Assembly: GCA_036940085.1 (NCBI GenBank)
Contig: JALLBK010000014.1
Span: 1-64,000 of the forward strand
DNA length: 64,000 nucleotides
Source of the DNA: Discostella pseudostelligera
Lineage: Eukaryota > Bacillariophyta > Thalassiosirophyceae > Thalassiosirales > Thalassiosiraceae
Reading direction: 5' to 3'
Positions 42,489-52,771 of the stretch are shown here, piece after piece. Each line of letters opens with the position of its first letter. Position 1 is the first letter of the stretch. Under the pieces are notes generated by a model. The model worked only from the letters and a program-made list of their open reading frames with translations. It was not told the DNA's origin and did not search any database. A program made the position numbers and the translations under genes.

Positions 42489-44266
42489 ATGTCGCTCGAT
42501 TCACTCCTTCATTCAGCCGTCGGCAATAACGATGACGATCTGAAGTTCATTTTCGTCGGGGGGAAGGTACGTGTGTTCATCTATGAGTATGGCATTTGTT
42601 TTTGCGCAATTGGCTCCCACTTACAACATAAGGTGTATTGTGTAACCGATCTATATTCCCAATACAGGGCGGTGTAGGCAAGACCACCAGCTCCTCCGCC
42701 ATCGCCACACTCCTCGCTCGGCATTGCAACAAACGCATCCTCCTCGTGAGCACCGATCCAGCTCACTCGCTCTCTGATGCATTCCTATGCAACTTTACCA
42801 ATGAACCCACATCTCCCAGCATTGATAATTTGCATGTCATGGAGGTCGATCCGACGGAAACTATGCAACACGAATTGAATAGGTGGGCTGAGTTGGCAAA
42901 GGAGATTGCAGTACCAGGAGAGAATGATACTGATGGCGAAGGCGCCAATGAAATGGTGAAGAAAATCAAGCAGTTTCAAGAGTGGCTCTCTGGTATTCCT
43001 GGAATTGATGAAGCAACTGCTCTTTCAAGTGCCATTGAGCACATTGAAAGTAACAAATATGATTTGATCGTATTCGATACGGCACCAACTGGCCACACAC
43101 TCAAACTATTGGGCATGCCGGACATTCTCCAGGCGGGCATTGAAAAACTGCAAGGGTGGCAATCCACTCTCTGGGGGTATTGGGACGTACTAAAAGGGTT
43201 AGGCTCGTCGGCTTCGAAGAATCGTCTTCATGCTAAAGAGGAGGTCGCTCAAATGTTGGAGAATTACAAAACTGGCATTCAGAAGGTGGCACTGATGCTA
43301 CAAGATCAGAGGCGGACGCGGTTTGTCGTAGTCTGTATCGCGGAATATTTGTCCATTTCGGAGACGCAGCGCTTGCTTCGCGAGTTGAAGAAGAACAATG
43401 TTCGGGCGTCGCACATCATTGTGAACCAATTGGTGGTGGAAAATGCTTTGTCCACAGAAGAACTCACTGACTTGGAAGGGTTGGCTGAAGTTGGATCCCT
43501 GATGTTGAATCAAGAACTTCTCACGAAAACTGTGCATGCATGTCGATTGACCACGGCTCGGAAAGGGATTCAAGAGAAGTACTTGAGTCAGTTAAAGTCA
43601 TTCCCCGAGACGAAGGAGATATTGAACGGTATTTGTGAGGTTCCCCTACTTGCCGAGGAGGTGACTGGAAATGATGCGCTATGTAGATTTGCCAATTACA
43701 TGGTACGCAATCCTCCCACTGGTGTTACAGGGAGTGCATCGAATACTGCCGCTTCTGGCCAACGTCGCTTGTATGATGATCAGCTGTTCGAGCAGAAGGA
43801 AAAGACGACGAATGGCGCGAGCTCATGGACGCCCATGATAGGCGATGGTGTCAAAATCAAGGATTTGGCGAAGGCAGCCCAGTACAATGGATTGGAAGGA
43901 GTCATCGTCAGCGCTCTTGATGCTGAAACAAATAGATGCGGTGTGAAACTTGAATACAACGGCAAAAGCAAAACCCTGTCACTTCAAATGAAAAATATTG
44001 TATTGCTCCACAAGGCAAAGAAGGCCAAAAGTGGCAACAACAGAGAGTCCTTTGTCGCGAAAGGTATTGAAAGCGTAACGAATACCGTGAATAAGGCGAT
44101 GGATGTATTAAATGATCCGGAAATAAAGGCCTTGGTGGAGAGCAATCCTAAATTTAAGGATGCCGTCGAGGATTGTATCAACAATCCCATTTCGTTCATG
44201 AAGTATATTTCAGATCCGGAGATGAGTCCTCTGATTTCGAAAGCGATGTCTAAGTTGAAGTTCTAG
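42489..44266 (+). CDS. GET3: GET3/ArsA-type tail-anchored-protein targeting ATPase with extra C-terminal domains
   Basis: Exons 42489-42566 and 42668-44266 join across a 101-bp intron (phase 0) to give 558 residues. The junction creates the P-loop [20 protein letters not shown] (about 19-38). Switch and client-binding features follow: [24 protein letters not shown] and [11 protein letters not shown]3 receives tail-anchored proteins and delivers them to the ER. Odd points: at the zinc-binding CxxC the sequence is [17 protein letters not shown], so the second Cys is Thr. About 200 residues follow the ATPase, where typical GET3 ends. The first part (about 418-475) has [20 protein letters not shown] and [20 protein letters not shown], like an SH3-type NG repeat. 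The last 55 residues ([28 protein letters not shown]) look like a STI1/DP domain of co-chaperones. No transit peptide is visible. Confidence 0.93.
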
Positions 44267-44660
44267 CAATGATGAATTCTGGCAATGGTTGGAACTCTTC
44301 GCGTTTTCATAAACTCATCATCTCGAGCTTATCTCTACATTATTGTAAAATTGGAAACAACTATCGGTTATCGTATGAATAAGTGTGCATCATTTCCCGT
44401 GAAAAATTAATCATCCAATCTGCATGCTTTCTACTCGCATCGATATTGTTCTTAAAATTGAAGAGTGTGATGCGGACAAATAGTTTGCGTTGTCCTACGA
44501 ACCACCTCCCCCACCCTAAATTATTGTTCATGCCAAAACAATTTGTGAAATTTTCTGAACGGAAGACATAGATATTTGGTTTTCCATCTGAATTCAAGAC
44601 TTCTATTGAACGATCCAAACCGTCCTCCCCCCAAACAGAGTAAACGCGACGGCACGGTCC
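44267..44660. other. convergent spacer, no gene seen
   Basis: 394 bp between GET3 and a small reverse membrane-protein gene; AT-rich, probably two 3' UTRs. Confidence 0.55.
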
Positions 44661-44900
44661 CTAAAATTCAGATTTGATGCTCGAATCAGGATTATTTCGT
44701 CTCGCCAGGTATATGAATACCTCAAATGAAATAATGAACATCACCGCCAAAAATGCGAACCATAACATATTCGATCTCATGGCATCTTCCGGCGAGGCAC
44801 CTTGATATCCGGTGGCTAATAAATCGTGGATATTTTGCCGTGGCTTACGTGGTACTAGTACCTTCCCATTTTTCATCGTTACTTCGGGTTTGGGTTCCAT
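44661..44900 (-). CDS. small single-pass membrane protein of unknown function
   Basis: 79 residues from the ATG at 44900. The frame is also open upstream from a TTG at 44939, which I do not accept. The N-terminal half is basic (KNGKVLVPRKPRQNIHDL). A membrane helix follows (SNMLWFAFLAVMFIISFEVF) and then a short tail YLARRNNPDSS. Size and layout suggest a tail-anchored or small inner-membrane or ER subunit. I do not recognise the family. Support is its clean helix and sensible start context only; an upstream coding exon is possible. Confidence 0.45.
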   Translation of the reverse strand: MEPKPEVTMKNGKVLVPRKPRQNIHDLLATGYQGASPEDAMRSNMLWFAFLAVMFIISFEVFIYLARRNNPDSSIKSEF

Positions 44901-45803
44901 ACTTGCAAAGAACTGTCGTGGTTGTCGTCGTCGTGTCAATGCAGATTGCAGTTGCTTTTGTCAACAGATATCAACGTCGACGGGAAACCAGTCAATCTCA
45001 ATCTCAATCTTCATAATCCTCGCAACTGCCGCAGGTTTGGGTGTTCTTCGAGTGGCCGTATGAATGCAGCTGCTGTGCTGCAGCTGCAGAGAGAGTGTGT
45101 GATGTGTTGAGATGTGATATGTGATGCTAGCTGTGGCTTTAGGCGGGATTTTTTTCCGTTCGAGGACAATGAATGTTTCAGATTTAAATTTGAAAGTATT
45201 AGATGAAATTTAAACATATTTGAACCAATTCAAATTGTCGCACAGGAAGGAACAGTACAAATAAACGATGATTCGAGGAGCAAGATAAATTTAGATCTCG
45301 TAGGAATTCATATGTGACTTTTCCGTTCGTCCCTGTCTCCCGCCGAAAACTCTTCGTTCTCCCGCACAACCACCAGCATGCACCAGCCAACCACCCGTCA
45401 CCAACACCCATGCCACCATGAGATCGCATCCGTATCGTACGCCATCCCATCCACCACCATCCACCATCCACCGCCTGCCTTCACCACCATACCACCAAGC
45501 GTCAAACTCGCAAGCAACAGCATGCATTGCCTCTTCAATTTCTTTCATCTTCATCCGCCTCAATATAACTGTCACACATAATAAAACTCCATCTACGCCA
45601 GTAGCCAGTCCTCAAATTGGTTTTGTGTGCAAGGATCGACTTATCTGGCACATTGCTTATGTTCCTATTCGGGTTTCTCTTCATCAGTGCAGCACACAAT
45701 CTATCACAAATCAAACGCCGCAACAAAGCTCTTGCCTTAAATTTATTCTTAATTGTCACAATCTCATTCCTGCGCCTTTGGTATAAGAAGATAATCGACA
45801 ACC
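44901..45803. other. divergent spacer, no gene seen
   Basis: 903 bp. It has E2F-like words at 45141-45150 (AGGCGGGATT) and 45336-45348 (CTCCCGCCGAAA). A self-complementary GCAGCTGCTGTGCTGCAGCTGC stretch lies near 45067, together with CACCAT-rich sequence near 45400-45500. Open frames through that C-rich part are compositional. Confidence 0.5.
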
Positions 45804-46253
45804 ATGTCTTCCAAACTCGTCAAGAAATTACTCCAACAAACGACAGTCCCTCCGACGAACAATAACTTCGATAGTAGTCATCAAACCCTGTCCCAAAAAC
45901 GGAAGATTGAGCCAGTAAAAGTACAAACCAAAGTAACATCAAAGGAGGATACCATCCACGAGCAAGCACAAGCACTTCTCCGTCTAGACAGCGCAGTTAA
46001 GAAGTATTCTTCAAATACGACAAACAAAACATTTCAGCGGCACACAAACAACCTAAAACAAAATCAACGAGTGCAAAATGCCTTGAAAAGAAATGTAGGG
46101 GGTATAAGCAATACTCGAAGTAGTAGCTCATCATTCGCACAGAAGCCACACGAGAGAAGTTTTGATAAAGAGCGAGATAAACGGAGGAAGGAGGAGGGTT
46201 ATTTTGAGGATTTGGCAAGGGCACTGAAGAAGGCAAAGGAAAGTAAGAAATAA
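45804..46253 (+). CDS. small basic protein of unknown function, probably nuclear
   Basis: 149 residues, start context ACCATGT. Lys- and Gln-rich throughout, with a conserved-looking start MSSKLVKKLLQQTTVPP. A central helical stretch reads IHEQAQALLRLDSAVKKY, and the C-terminus is charged and coiled (DKERDKRRKEEGYFEDLARA then LKKAKESKK). There are no signal peptide or membrane segments. Basic clusters fit nuclear or nucleolar location (inference). I do not recognise a family. The next gene, on the opposite strand, ends 164 bp away. Confidence 0.55.
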   Translation: MSSKLVKKLLQQTTVPPTNNNFDSSHQTLSQKRKIEPVKVQTKVTSKEDTIHEQAQALLRLDSAVKKYSSNTTNKTFQRHTNNLKQNQRVQNALKRNVGGISNTRSSSSSFAQKPHERSFDKERDKRRKEEGYFEDLARALKKAKESKK

Positions 46254-46416
46254 AGTGGACAATCTCTCTAGAGAGGGTGAGCAGTCAATTGTGACAACTG
46301 ACACCACCGGTGTACAATTATTATTAATGCAGTAATGATAACATAATTTTCACGTATATGTCATGTACAAGCGCAACTTTAACAGATATAGCGCCATATG
46401 GTAGATGTGCAGCAGA

Positions 46417-49400
46417 TCACACACTTTCGTCGTCCTCCATTCGAGTCGTTTTTGAATCAGGATTATCATATTCATCAGCTGCCACATGTGCAGTATCCTC
46501 GATCCTTTTCCGCTCAAGAGATATTGCCCAATCAGTTGCTTCTATGGCTCCTTTCGCATCCGTCTTGCTTTGAGAACTTTGGCGTGCAATCTCCTGCCAC
46601 ATTTGTGCTTGAGCCAGTGCTTCGCGCTCCTCTAATGAAGTCCTATTGTCATCCGCTTTGAAATCGTCAATGGCCTGGTATGTCCCCGCAGCGGCGACAA
46701 TTCCTGACCAATCTCCTGTTGAAATCAAGGCGTCCAGGTAGTGGACTCGGTCTTGCCTACCTTGTGATTCCGGCACGCTCCCTGAGTGGATGCTGCTACC
46801 TGAACCGTCGTTGGCAACTCCTTCCGAACTCATCTTGGCAGCTGCCTCACCGACGGCTCGCCAATCGCCCCTCTCGATGGCCAATTCAAGAGAGGACTGG
46901 GTTGTCTTTCTAGAAGAAGATTGATCGTCAGCGCTTGTCATTCCGAGGTCACTTACACTCGAGTTGGAGATCGAATTGATAAGAGAGTTATTTGCTGCAG
47001 CATTTCCGCTCATGCTCGAGTTGGTGCTCTCCGCATAGTACGACGGTTCGCTTGACGACGAAACTGATTTGTCCGACGAAGCTTTTGCCTTTTCTTCGAG
47101 TTTAGCTGTCTTGTGAACAGCGGCTTTAGCTCGTTGAGCTAAACTTCGTTCTTGCATAGTACGAAGCGTCTCAACAAGTTCTGTGCAAAATAGGAGCAAT
47201 GCGATCAGTATCATGTAGGCAAAATATGTTGATTTTTTTCTCAACACACTTACCTTCTTCCCGCCCTTCAAATTGAAGCATCATATCGTCAATGTTATCT
47301 GAAGAAGCAACGGAAGAAGTTTGAGAAAGACTCATCAACGCATTTGGGATACGGAATCTCAAAAACACCACTAACCTATTTCATCTGGAACGACGCGTCT
47401 GACCAATTTCTCGACTTCAGACCGAATTTCAGCTTTATCTTTTGCAGTGGTTGGACTTTTGTTTTTGGAAGAATATACATCGATGTTGCCATCTTGTCCA
47501 TCCAACGAACCCTCAAACTGAGCGGCTGCCATTACAACTCCTTCCCAATCTCCAGTCTCAACCAGCCGATCCAATTCCTTCGCGCGGTCGTCGGTATCGC
47601 TAATCTCCGACATCGTCTCCCTAGTGTGGAGCGAGAGATCCCCGTACTCAGATCCGGAGATCGAAATGTCCATGACGCCCCCGGTTGAATCGGCTAGGAG
47701 GGCGGCCGTAGCGCCCACCACGGCCCAATCACCGGCTTCAATTGCGGCGTTGAGGTCTTCTCGTGTCACCTTGCCTTGGGCCAATCCACGTTGAATCGGA
47801 TCGAGATGGATGTTGAGTGCTGCGTCGGTTAGATGGTTGTCATCGTAGCTTATGTCTGAGGATTCATCGATGTCGTCATCGATAGGCACAAATGACGGCC
47901 TAGTGGTAGAGAGTGGAGCGCAAGGCGTTAGAGAACTAAATGATAGTATAGGATTCGGAAACAATAAGGAAGAGCAGACTCACTTAGCATCCCGCTGAGT
48001 TGAACCAGTAGCGGTCGCCGCCACATCTGCAACACCCATCGTCGCCAGCAGCCTGCCCGGACTTCCAGGCATTAACCCATCGTCTGTACCATTGTCAAAC
48101 GACGCCGTATTCAAACTCGACAAGCCTGCACTGCTCGACCACCCCGACTCGCCGGCGCTGGAGGAATCGTCATGGAACGGATCACGCTTCGGTGAATGGG
48201 GCACACCAGCCATGAGAGAAGTCCTGGATAACCGAGGAGGTGATCTCGCGGCGATACCAGGTACTTGTTGAGTATCATCAGTGATATTGCCGATAAAAGT
48301 TTCGTCTTCCTCCTCTTTGTTGTCGGTGACTTGATTGTCTCTCCCGACTTGATCGCCATCACCACCATTACTATCACCTGCGCTTCCGACATTCTCACGC
48401 GTGCCTGCCCCACCATCATCACCATTTAATTCAGCTCCTGCCCCTGCCTCCAAATCATCTAAATCCTTGTTCCTCACATATCTCAAATCTGGATCGTCCT
48501 CTTCACGCTTTCGCTTCTTGGTGGTATAGATATAAGCAATTGCAAATAAGACAAAAACCGAGGATAGAACGATACCTGCAACTCCTCCAGCAGGGAGTGT
48601 TTCGGTTTCAGTTTCCCTCGTGCCTTGATTTGGCTCAGCAACGCTAGAAGTGCCTGTAGCGAGAACGTTTGAAGTAGAAGGGGGGATGGACGGATTGTAG
48701 GATATGGAGGGATACGATGATGAAGACGGGTATTGTGTGCCTTCCAAAATGGGTAAAGTTGGTGCGGACGTAGTTGGGACTAAAGTTTGTTTTATTGATG
48801 TTGGGGGTGCAGTTGATATTGCCGGCGATGTTAGGCTTGGTTGATGCGTGCTTGGTGATGATGACGGCATAACCGTAGGCGGCAGCGAAGGAGGCAATGA
48901 AGACAGACTCTTTGTTGGATCAGCTGAGGGAGAAGTAGTGGGCGCCGACGAAGTGGGCTACGAATGAAGAGGACGAGAGTGTGAGATAAGAAGCGATATT
49001 TTCACGTCCGATTAGATATTTCAAGGCAACTTACACTTTCAGTGGCAGGATTCTTCGTTGGACTTTCCGCCACCATCATCACCGGGCTCATGCTTGATTC
49101 ACTCCTCGCACTATCGATCGCGACCTGAGTCTCCCTGCAAACAGTATTCAAATACTCTTCCTCAGAGCTCGTAGGCAGTTCACCAGGTTCAGCACCAGAC
49201 ACGAAAATGCCTCCATCGGGACCTGTGCAACAGTCATTTCCGCCTGGTGCATTCTCAGGAAGATATCGGCATAAGCAGTTAAGGTAAACAAAGTTGATCT
49301 TTATTCCAAAAGGGAGGTCAACGTAGCTCATTGTGTTGAATTCTCCATCGCTCAGAAGGCTCACAAATGTTTGATATTCATCGTTAGACACGGTTCCGTC

Positions 49401-49586
49401 TCCATTTGCATCTGATTCATAGAGTATATTGTAGCACTCTGAAGGATTGTTGGGATCGTACGCGCGGGTCGTCATTAATTCCGAGATGTTCGAACTGCGA
49501 CGAAGAAATTGAGCGTGGCCAATCGGCATTATGGCGAAAAGGAGGAGGAGGTACAACTGTGTGATCTCCTTGCGTAGTTGTTGCAT
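46417..49586 (-). CDS. single-pass membrane protein: EF-hand/CCTG ectodomain with cytoplasmic GDW and GREEEL repeats, five exons
   Basis: Exons 49035-49586, 47984-48957, 47376-47899, 47254-47298 and 46417-47180; introns of 77, 84, 77 and 73 bp with phases 0, 2, 1 and 1; product 952 residues. It has a signal peptide (1-25) and a canonical EF-hand loop at 59-70 (DANGDGTVSNDE). CLC (104-106) and CCTG (119-122) follow. A long Ser/Thr/Pro stalk leads to a membrane helix (about 308-328) and basic KKRKRE. The cytoplasmic part has LLATMGVADVAA, matching the SLAA motif of its paralogues. Then come GDW repeats (AIEAGDWAVVGATAA, LVETGDWEGVVMAAA, AIERGDWRAVGEAAA, LISTGDWSGIVAAAG and a final AIEATDWAI). 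Between the second and third copies is one GREEEL copy (DDMMLQFEGREEELVETLRT), whose core is on the 45-nt exon. Probably a surface sensor or adhesion-type protein; function unproven. Confidence 0.85.
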
Positions 49587-50797
49587 TTTACTAACTGTAG
49601 CAAACCCCTACCCGCAACTGATGATCAACGTGCAGGTATTCCTCAAAAGTAATTAGGTGGAATTGTGCCCTAAATTAAAATGTAAGTCAATAATCATGAG
49701 CAAGGAATGCAAATGAATTGTTTGCACAAAGTCACCCCGACACAACTACAGAGCGCAAGTGCGTTTCAAAATCTTGCATTCCAATTCTTTGTAGCCTGCA
49801 CCTTCTTCGTCACTTGACTGTAGATTGAATTGCCAGTTGAGGCCGTATCATGTTCAGTTGCGCATGTTCTATTTTCGTCCCAGAATATCGAGCCATGTTT
49901 CACTTGGATCGACTCATTGAAATTTCTTGCACATGAAAGTATCATGGTTATGGAGAATCCAGTGCAAATTTCGAGAATCGTACGAGGTGAAGGGAGGAAA
50001 GGATGGACGCCTCTAATTCGACCATGGCCGGCTCATCACTTCACCATCGTCAGCGGCAGCGGCAGCAGTAACAGACACGACATCGTTGATCGGCGCCAGT
50101 GTATCCATTAGTGTAAACTGACTTACCTCAATTAGATGCCCCATCATAATATTATTAGTACATCCAACTCTAACATCATCGACTTAATTTTGTCAGCCTG
50201 TCTAGTGCTAGTGCTTGCCCAGTTCTTCTCGCACTCCATCAGCCCTTGCAATTGCTCTATTACTATTGGTAATAATCGAGCCCTCACCCCTCCCGTCGCG
50301 TCGGGCGTCGGCGTCGTCAAGGTCGCTTCGTCTGCGGGCTTTTGTCTGCTTTTGTGGGGGTGAAGCCATGCAGGACTTTTTTGGCCAGCATTTTCCCGAT
50401 TTTGCAATTTCTTGGATTTGGTTTTGGCGGGAAGGGATCATATTGGAATTGACATTCGTAGGATCTAATACTCAATTTGCGAAAGCAGAAAGGATCTTTT
50501 TTCCAAAAGACAAAAGTTGGATGGGTTCGTCTGTCCGCCTCCTCCCCATTCCAGCTTTTCCGACGCACATGCAAAATCCACATAAGTAGGAACAAGTAGA
50601 TCCGTCCTGTGCTGGAAAAAGTCAAACAAAACTCTTGGCCTCGATCGCCGCTCGCAAAAGCTCCCTCCACCTTGAATCACAACAACTCTTCTCCCTGCTT
50701 CGACACTTCTCGATCCGATACAATGATCCTAAACATCGGCGCCTCTCGGTGCTCGGTGCATCCAAACACGACACTTTAATACAACAACTTCATCATC
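49587..50797. other. divergent spacer with an E2F-type site
   Basis: 1.2 kb between the five-exon membrane-protein gene (reverse) and an unknown coiled-coil gene (forward). It holds TTTTGGCGGGAA at 50422-50433 and GGCAGCGGCAGCAGT near 50055. Several 60-120-codon frames overlap on both strands around 50200-50650 with no domain character, and none is supported. Confidence 0.5.
50422..50433 (-). promoter_or_regulatory. E2F-type element TTTTGGCGGGAA
   Basis: Full consensus match, 365 bp before the start codon of the forward coiled-coil gene. Confidence 0.4.
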
Positions 50798-51988
50798 ATG
50801 TTGGCTGCACAATCCGGAGCAAGCGACATTGTCACTAATATCGACCTAGTCGCAAACATTCCCATCAAAGAAAGGGCAGCCACCAATTTTACTACATATT
50901 CTATAGAAACAGAAGAATATGTCCCTGAATCGCGAAATAATATTGAAGTCATACCGACCGGCGGCGATGATGTGCAGCGGGAAGGAGCGGACGACGATGG
51001 TACCAATGTTACGGTAGAAACGTCAATAAAGACTACATCATCGAGCAGCACCAAAAAGCATGCTCAGACTGGTTCTGCACCACCCGTGTTGTACCCCTCG
51101 GGAGAGAATACCGACATCTCGATGTTTCAATACTTTTATGAGACTGTTGAAATCGGAGCCGAGACCGTGATTTCAACTGCTTGCCCAATATCTGATGATA
51201 GAAATGAGACGATGGCGACGAACTCAGACAACGTCATAGCTGTAACTACCGTCGAACGGCAACCAAGCATCATAAGTGCAATCAGCCAAGAATCGTTTCC
51301 GTCTGCCAAGACGGAAGATCCTGTACAAGAAGAGAATTCAGCTGAAGGCTTCGAAGTTCAGGCTGCAGATCTTGAACTTCAACAGATTTTATCTCAAGGA
51401 TTCGAAAGTCAATCGGACAAATGGTGTGGAATTTCACACGCAATCATGTGGTCTAACAAAGATGCTATCGGCAACGCTGTGAACATACGCTCCGAGGTTC
51501 TCAACATTCTTGGTTCAACATTCGCTATGGAATCCGAAGGTATGCTGGCCAACAAGAGTACCGGTGATCACGCGATGGAATATAATGATGCCAACATCGA
51601 GACTCCAAGTGTCGAAGAACTTCTGAAGGAAATCGATACTATTGGAAAATCACTCAGCGTTGAGACAGAGAAGGATCAATTTGTTGAGAAACTGGTATCT
51701 GTGAAACATCATTTGCGTGAAATCAATAATTTACTCCATTCAGCAGCGGATGAAGAAATGGCAGAGTATGTTCGTGTTATCTTGCGCGCGGCAGTGCTGG
51801 ATGCCGAGGTGGACACTCGACGAGCGGAACTTGAGTTGAAGAAGATTCGTTTGGAAAGTATGCAAGTGGAAAATCAAATTGATGCTCTACATTGTGGTCC
51901 TACCGAAGTTGTTTCGGGTAGTGGTAATGTGCTGGAGCAGGTTTGGAATAAGATGTTGAGGATGAAGAAAACGAACTTCAAACGGTAA
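50798..51988 (+). CDS. acidic protein of unknown function with C-terminal coiled coil
   Basis: 396 residues, single exon. The first 250 residues are acidic, rich in Thr, Ser and Asn and probably disordered. From about 265 the sequence is helical: SVEELLKEIDTIGKSLSVET, then VEKLVSVKHHLREINNLLHS. It ends in a long coiled coil with RRAELELKKIRLESMQVENQ, and a basic tail KMLRMKKTNFKR. No signal peptide or membrane segment. It could be a structural or adaptor protein, but no family is recognised. Confidence 0.6.
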   Translation: MLAAQSGASDIVTNIDLVANIPIKERAATNFTTYSIETEEYVPESRNNIEVIPTGGDDVQREGADDDGTNVTVETSIKTTSSSSTKKHAQTGSAPPVLYPSGENTDISMFQYFYETVEIGAETVISTACPISDDRNETMATNSDNVIAVTTVERQPSIISAISQESFPSAKTEDPVQEENSAEGFEVQAADLELQQILSQGFESQSDKWCGISHAIMWSNKDAIGNAVNIRSEVLNILGSTFAMESEGMLANKSTGDHAMEYNDANIETPSVEELLKEIDTIGKSLSVETEKDQFVEKLVSVKHHLREINNLLHSAADEEMAEYVRVILRAAVLDAEVDTRRAELELKKIRLESMQVENQIDALHCGPTEVVSGSGNVLEQVWNKMLRMKKTNFKR

Positions 51989-52771
51989 TAATGTTGTGGG
52001 TGCAGCTCAATGGAGGAAAGTTATATACAGATTGATGTTGCTTATGAAAGCACAGAAATGTTGTAGAATGTTGTATAAAATGTGTTGAAACGAGGATTTG
52101 TATCGGTAGTTGGTAGGGGTGTTATTTGCGATGGCAATCGCTCAGCTGCCGCCACTCCAAACCGAGAGAAACAATTGCATACCGTTGCATATCTACTACT
52201 CCTATTGAATAATGCCAACGTCGTCGAATCGATGAAGACTTCATTATTATCATCGTCATCAAACATCATCAAGGGTTTGGAGTGGCGGGAAGTTCCAGTT
52301 TCGAGCAGTTCGTTCCTTACTTCAATGGATGGGCTATTTTAGGAGACAATGAAGATATTCGGCCACCAAGGGCGAGAGTCCTACAGTGTTAAGCGGTAGT
52401 CAGCAATGGCCGTGGCCGGGGGGTCACTCGGTCAAGAGCCCGCCCCTATTCCTAATCNCTGCACGCAACAGGAAGGGTTGACACCATGGGCACGTGCTCG
52501 GCTCAGGGTGCAAGCCGTCGCCGAAGCCCGGCCGGCGCGCACCTTTCTGATGACGCACACCACTCGTCAGTCCGTCTGTTGTCGGGTAATTACCTCAGGT
52601 AATACCCCGTCCGAGTCTGTCCATCTCATGAGCATATTTCCTCAGAAGGTCTCGAAACGTCTCGCGAGACCACTTCTAAATGGCGGGAAACAAACTCTAC
52701 CGGAACCTACCGCCACCGCCCTCCAACCATGAACCTATCGTCAGACCTTCCAATTCCATTAACCGTACGTA
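51989..52771. other. spacer with E2F-type sites, small palindromes and one ambiguous base
   Basis: 783 bp between two forward genes. GTGGCGGGAA is at 52282-52291 and TGGCGGGAAA at about 52680-52690, the latter 82 bp before the DNL-type gene. Palindromic words are ATTACCTCAGGTAAT (about 52590) and GTCTCGCGAGAC (about 52663). Base 52458 is N, so the frame through it is not trusted. Confidence 0.55.

Noticed and set aside
45418..45786. Forward 122-codon frame upstream of the small basic protein
   Set aside because: CACCAT-rich, no domain; considered promoter or UTR.
50215..50680. Overlapping forward and reverse frames of 70-124 codons
   Set aside because: Mutually overlapping, no domain content; likely compositional.
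52406..52732. Forward 108-codon frame through the N base
   Set aside because: Contains the ambiguous base at 52458, has no domain, and overlaps the putative promoter of the DNL gene.
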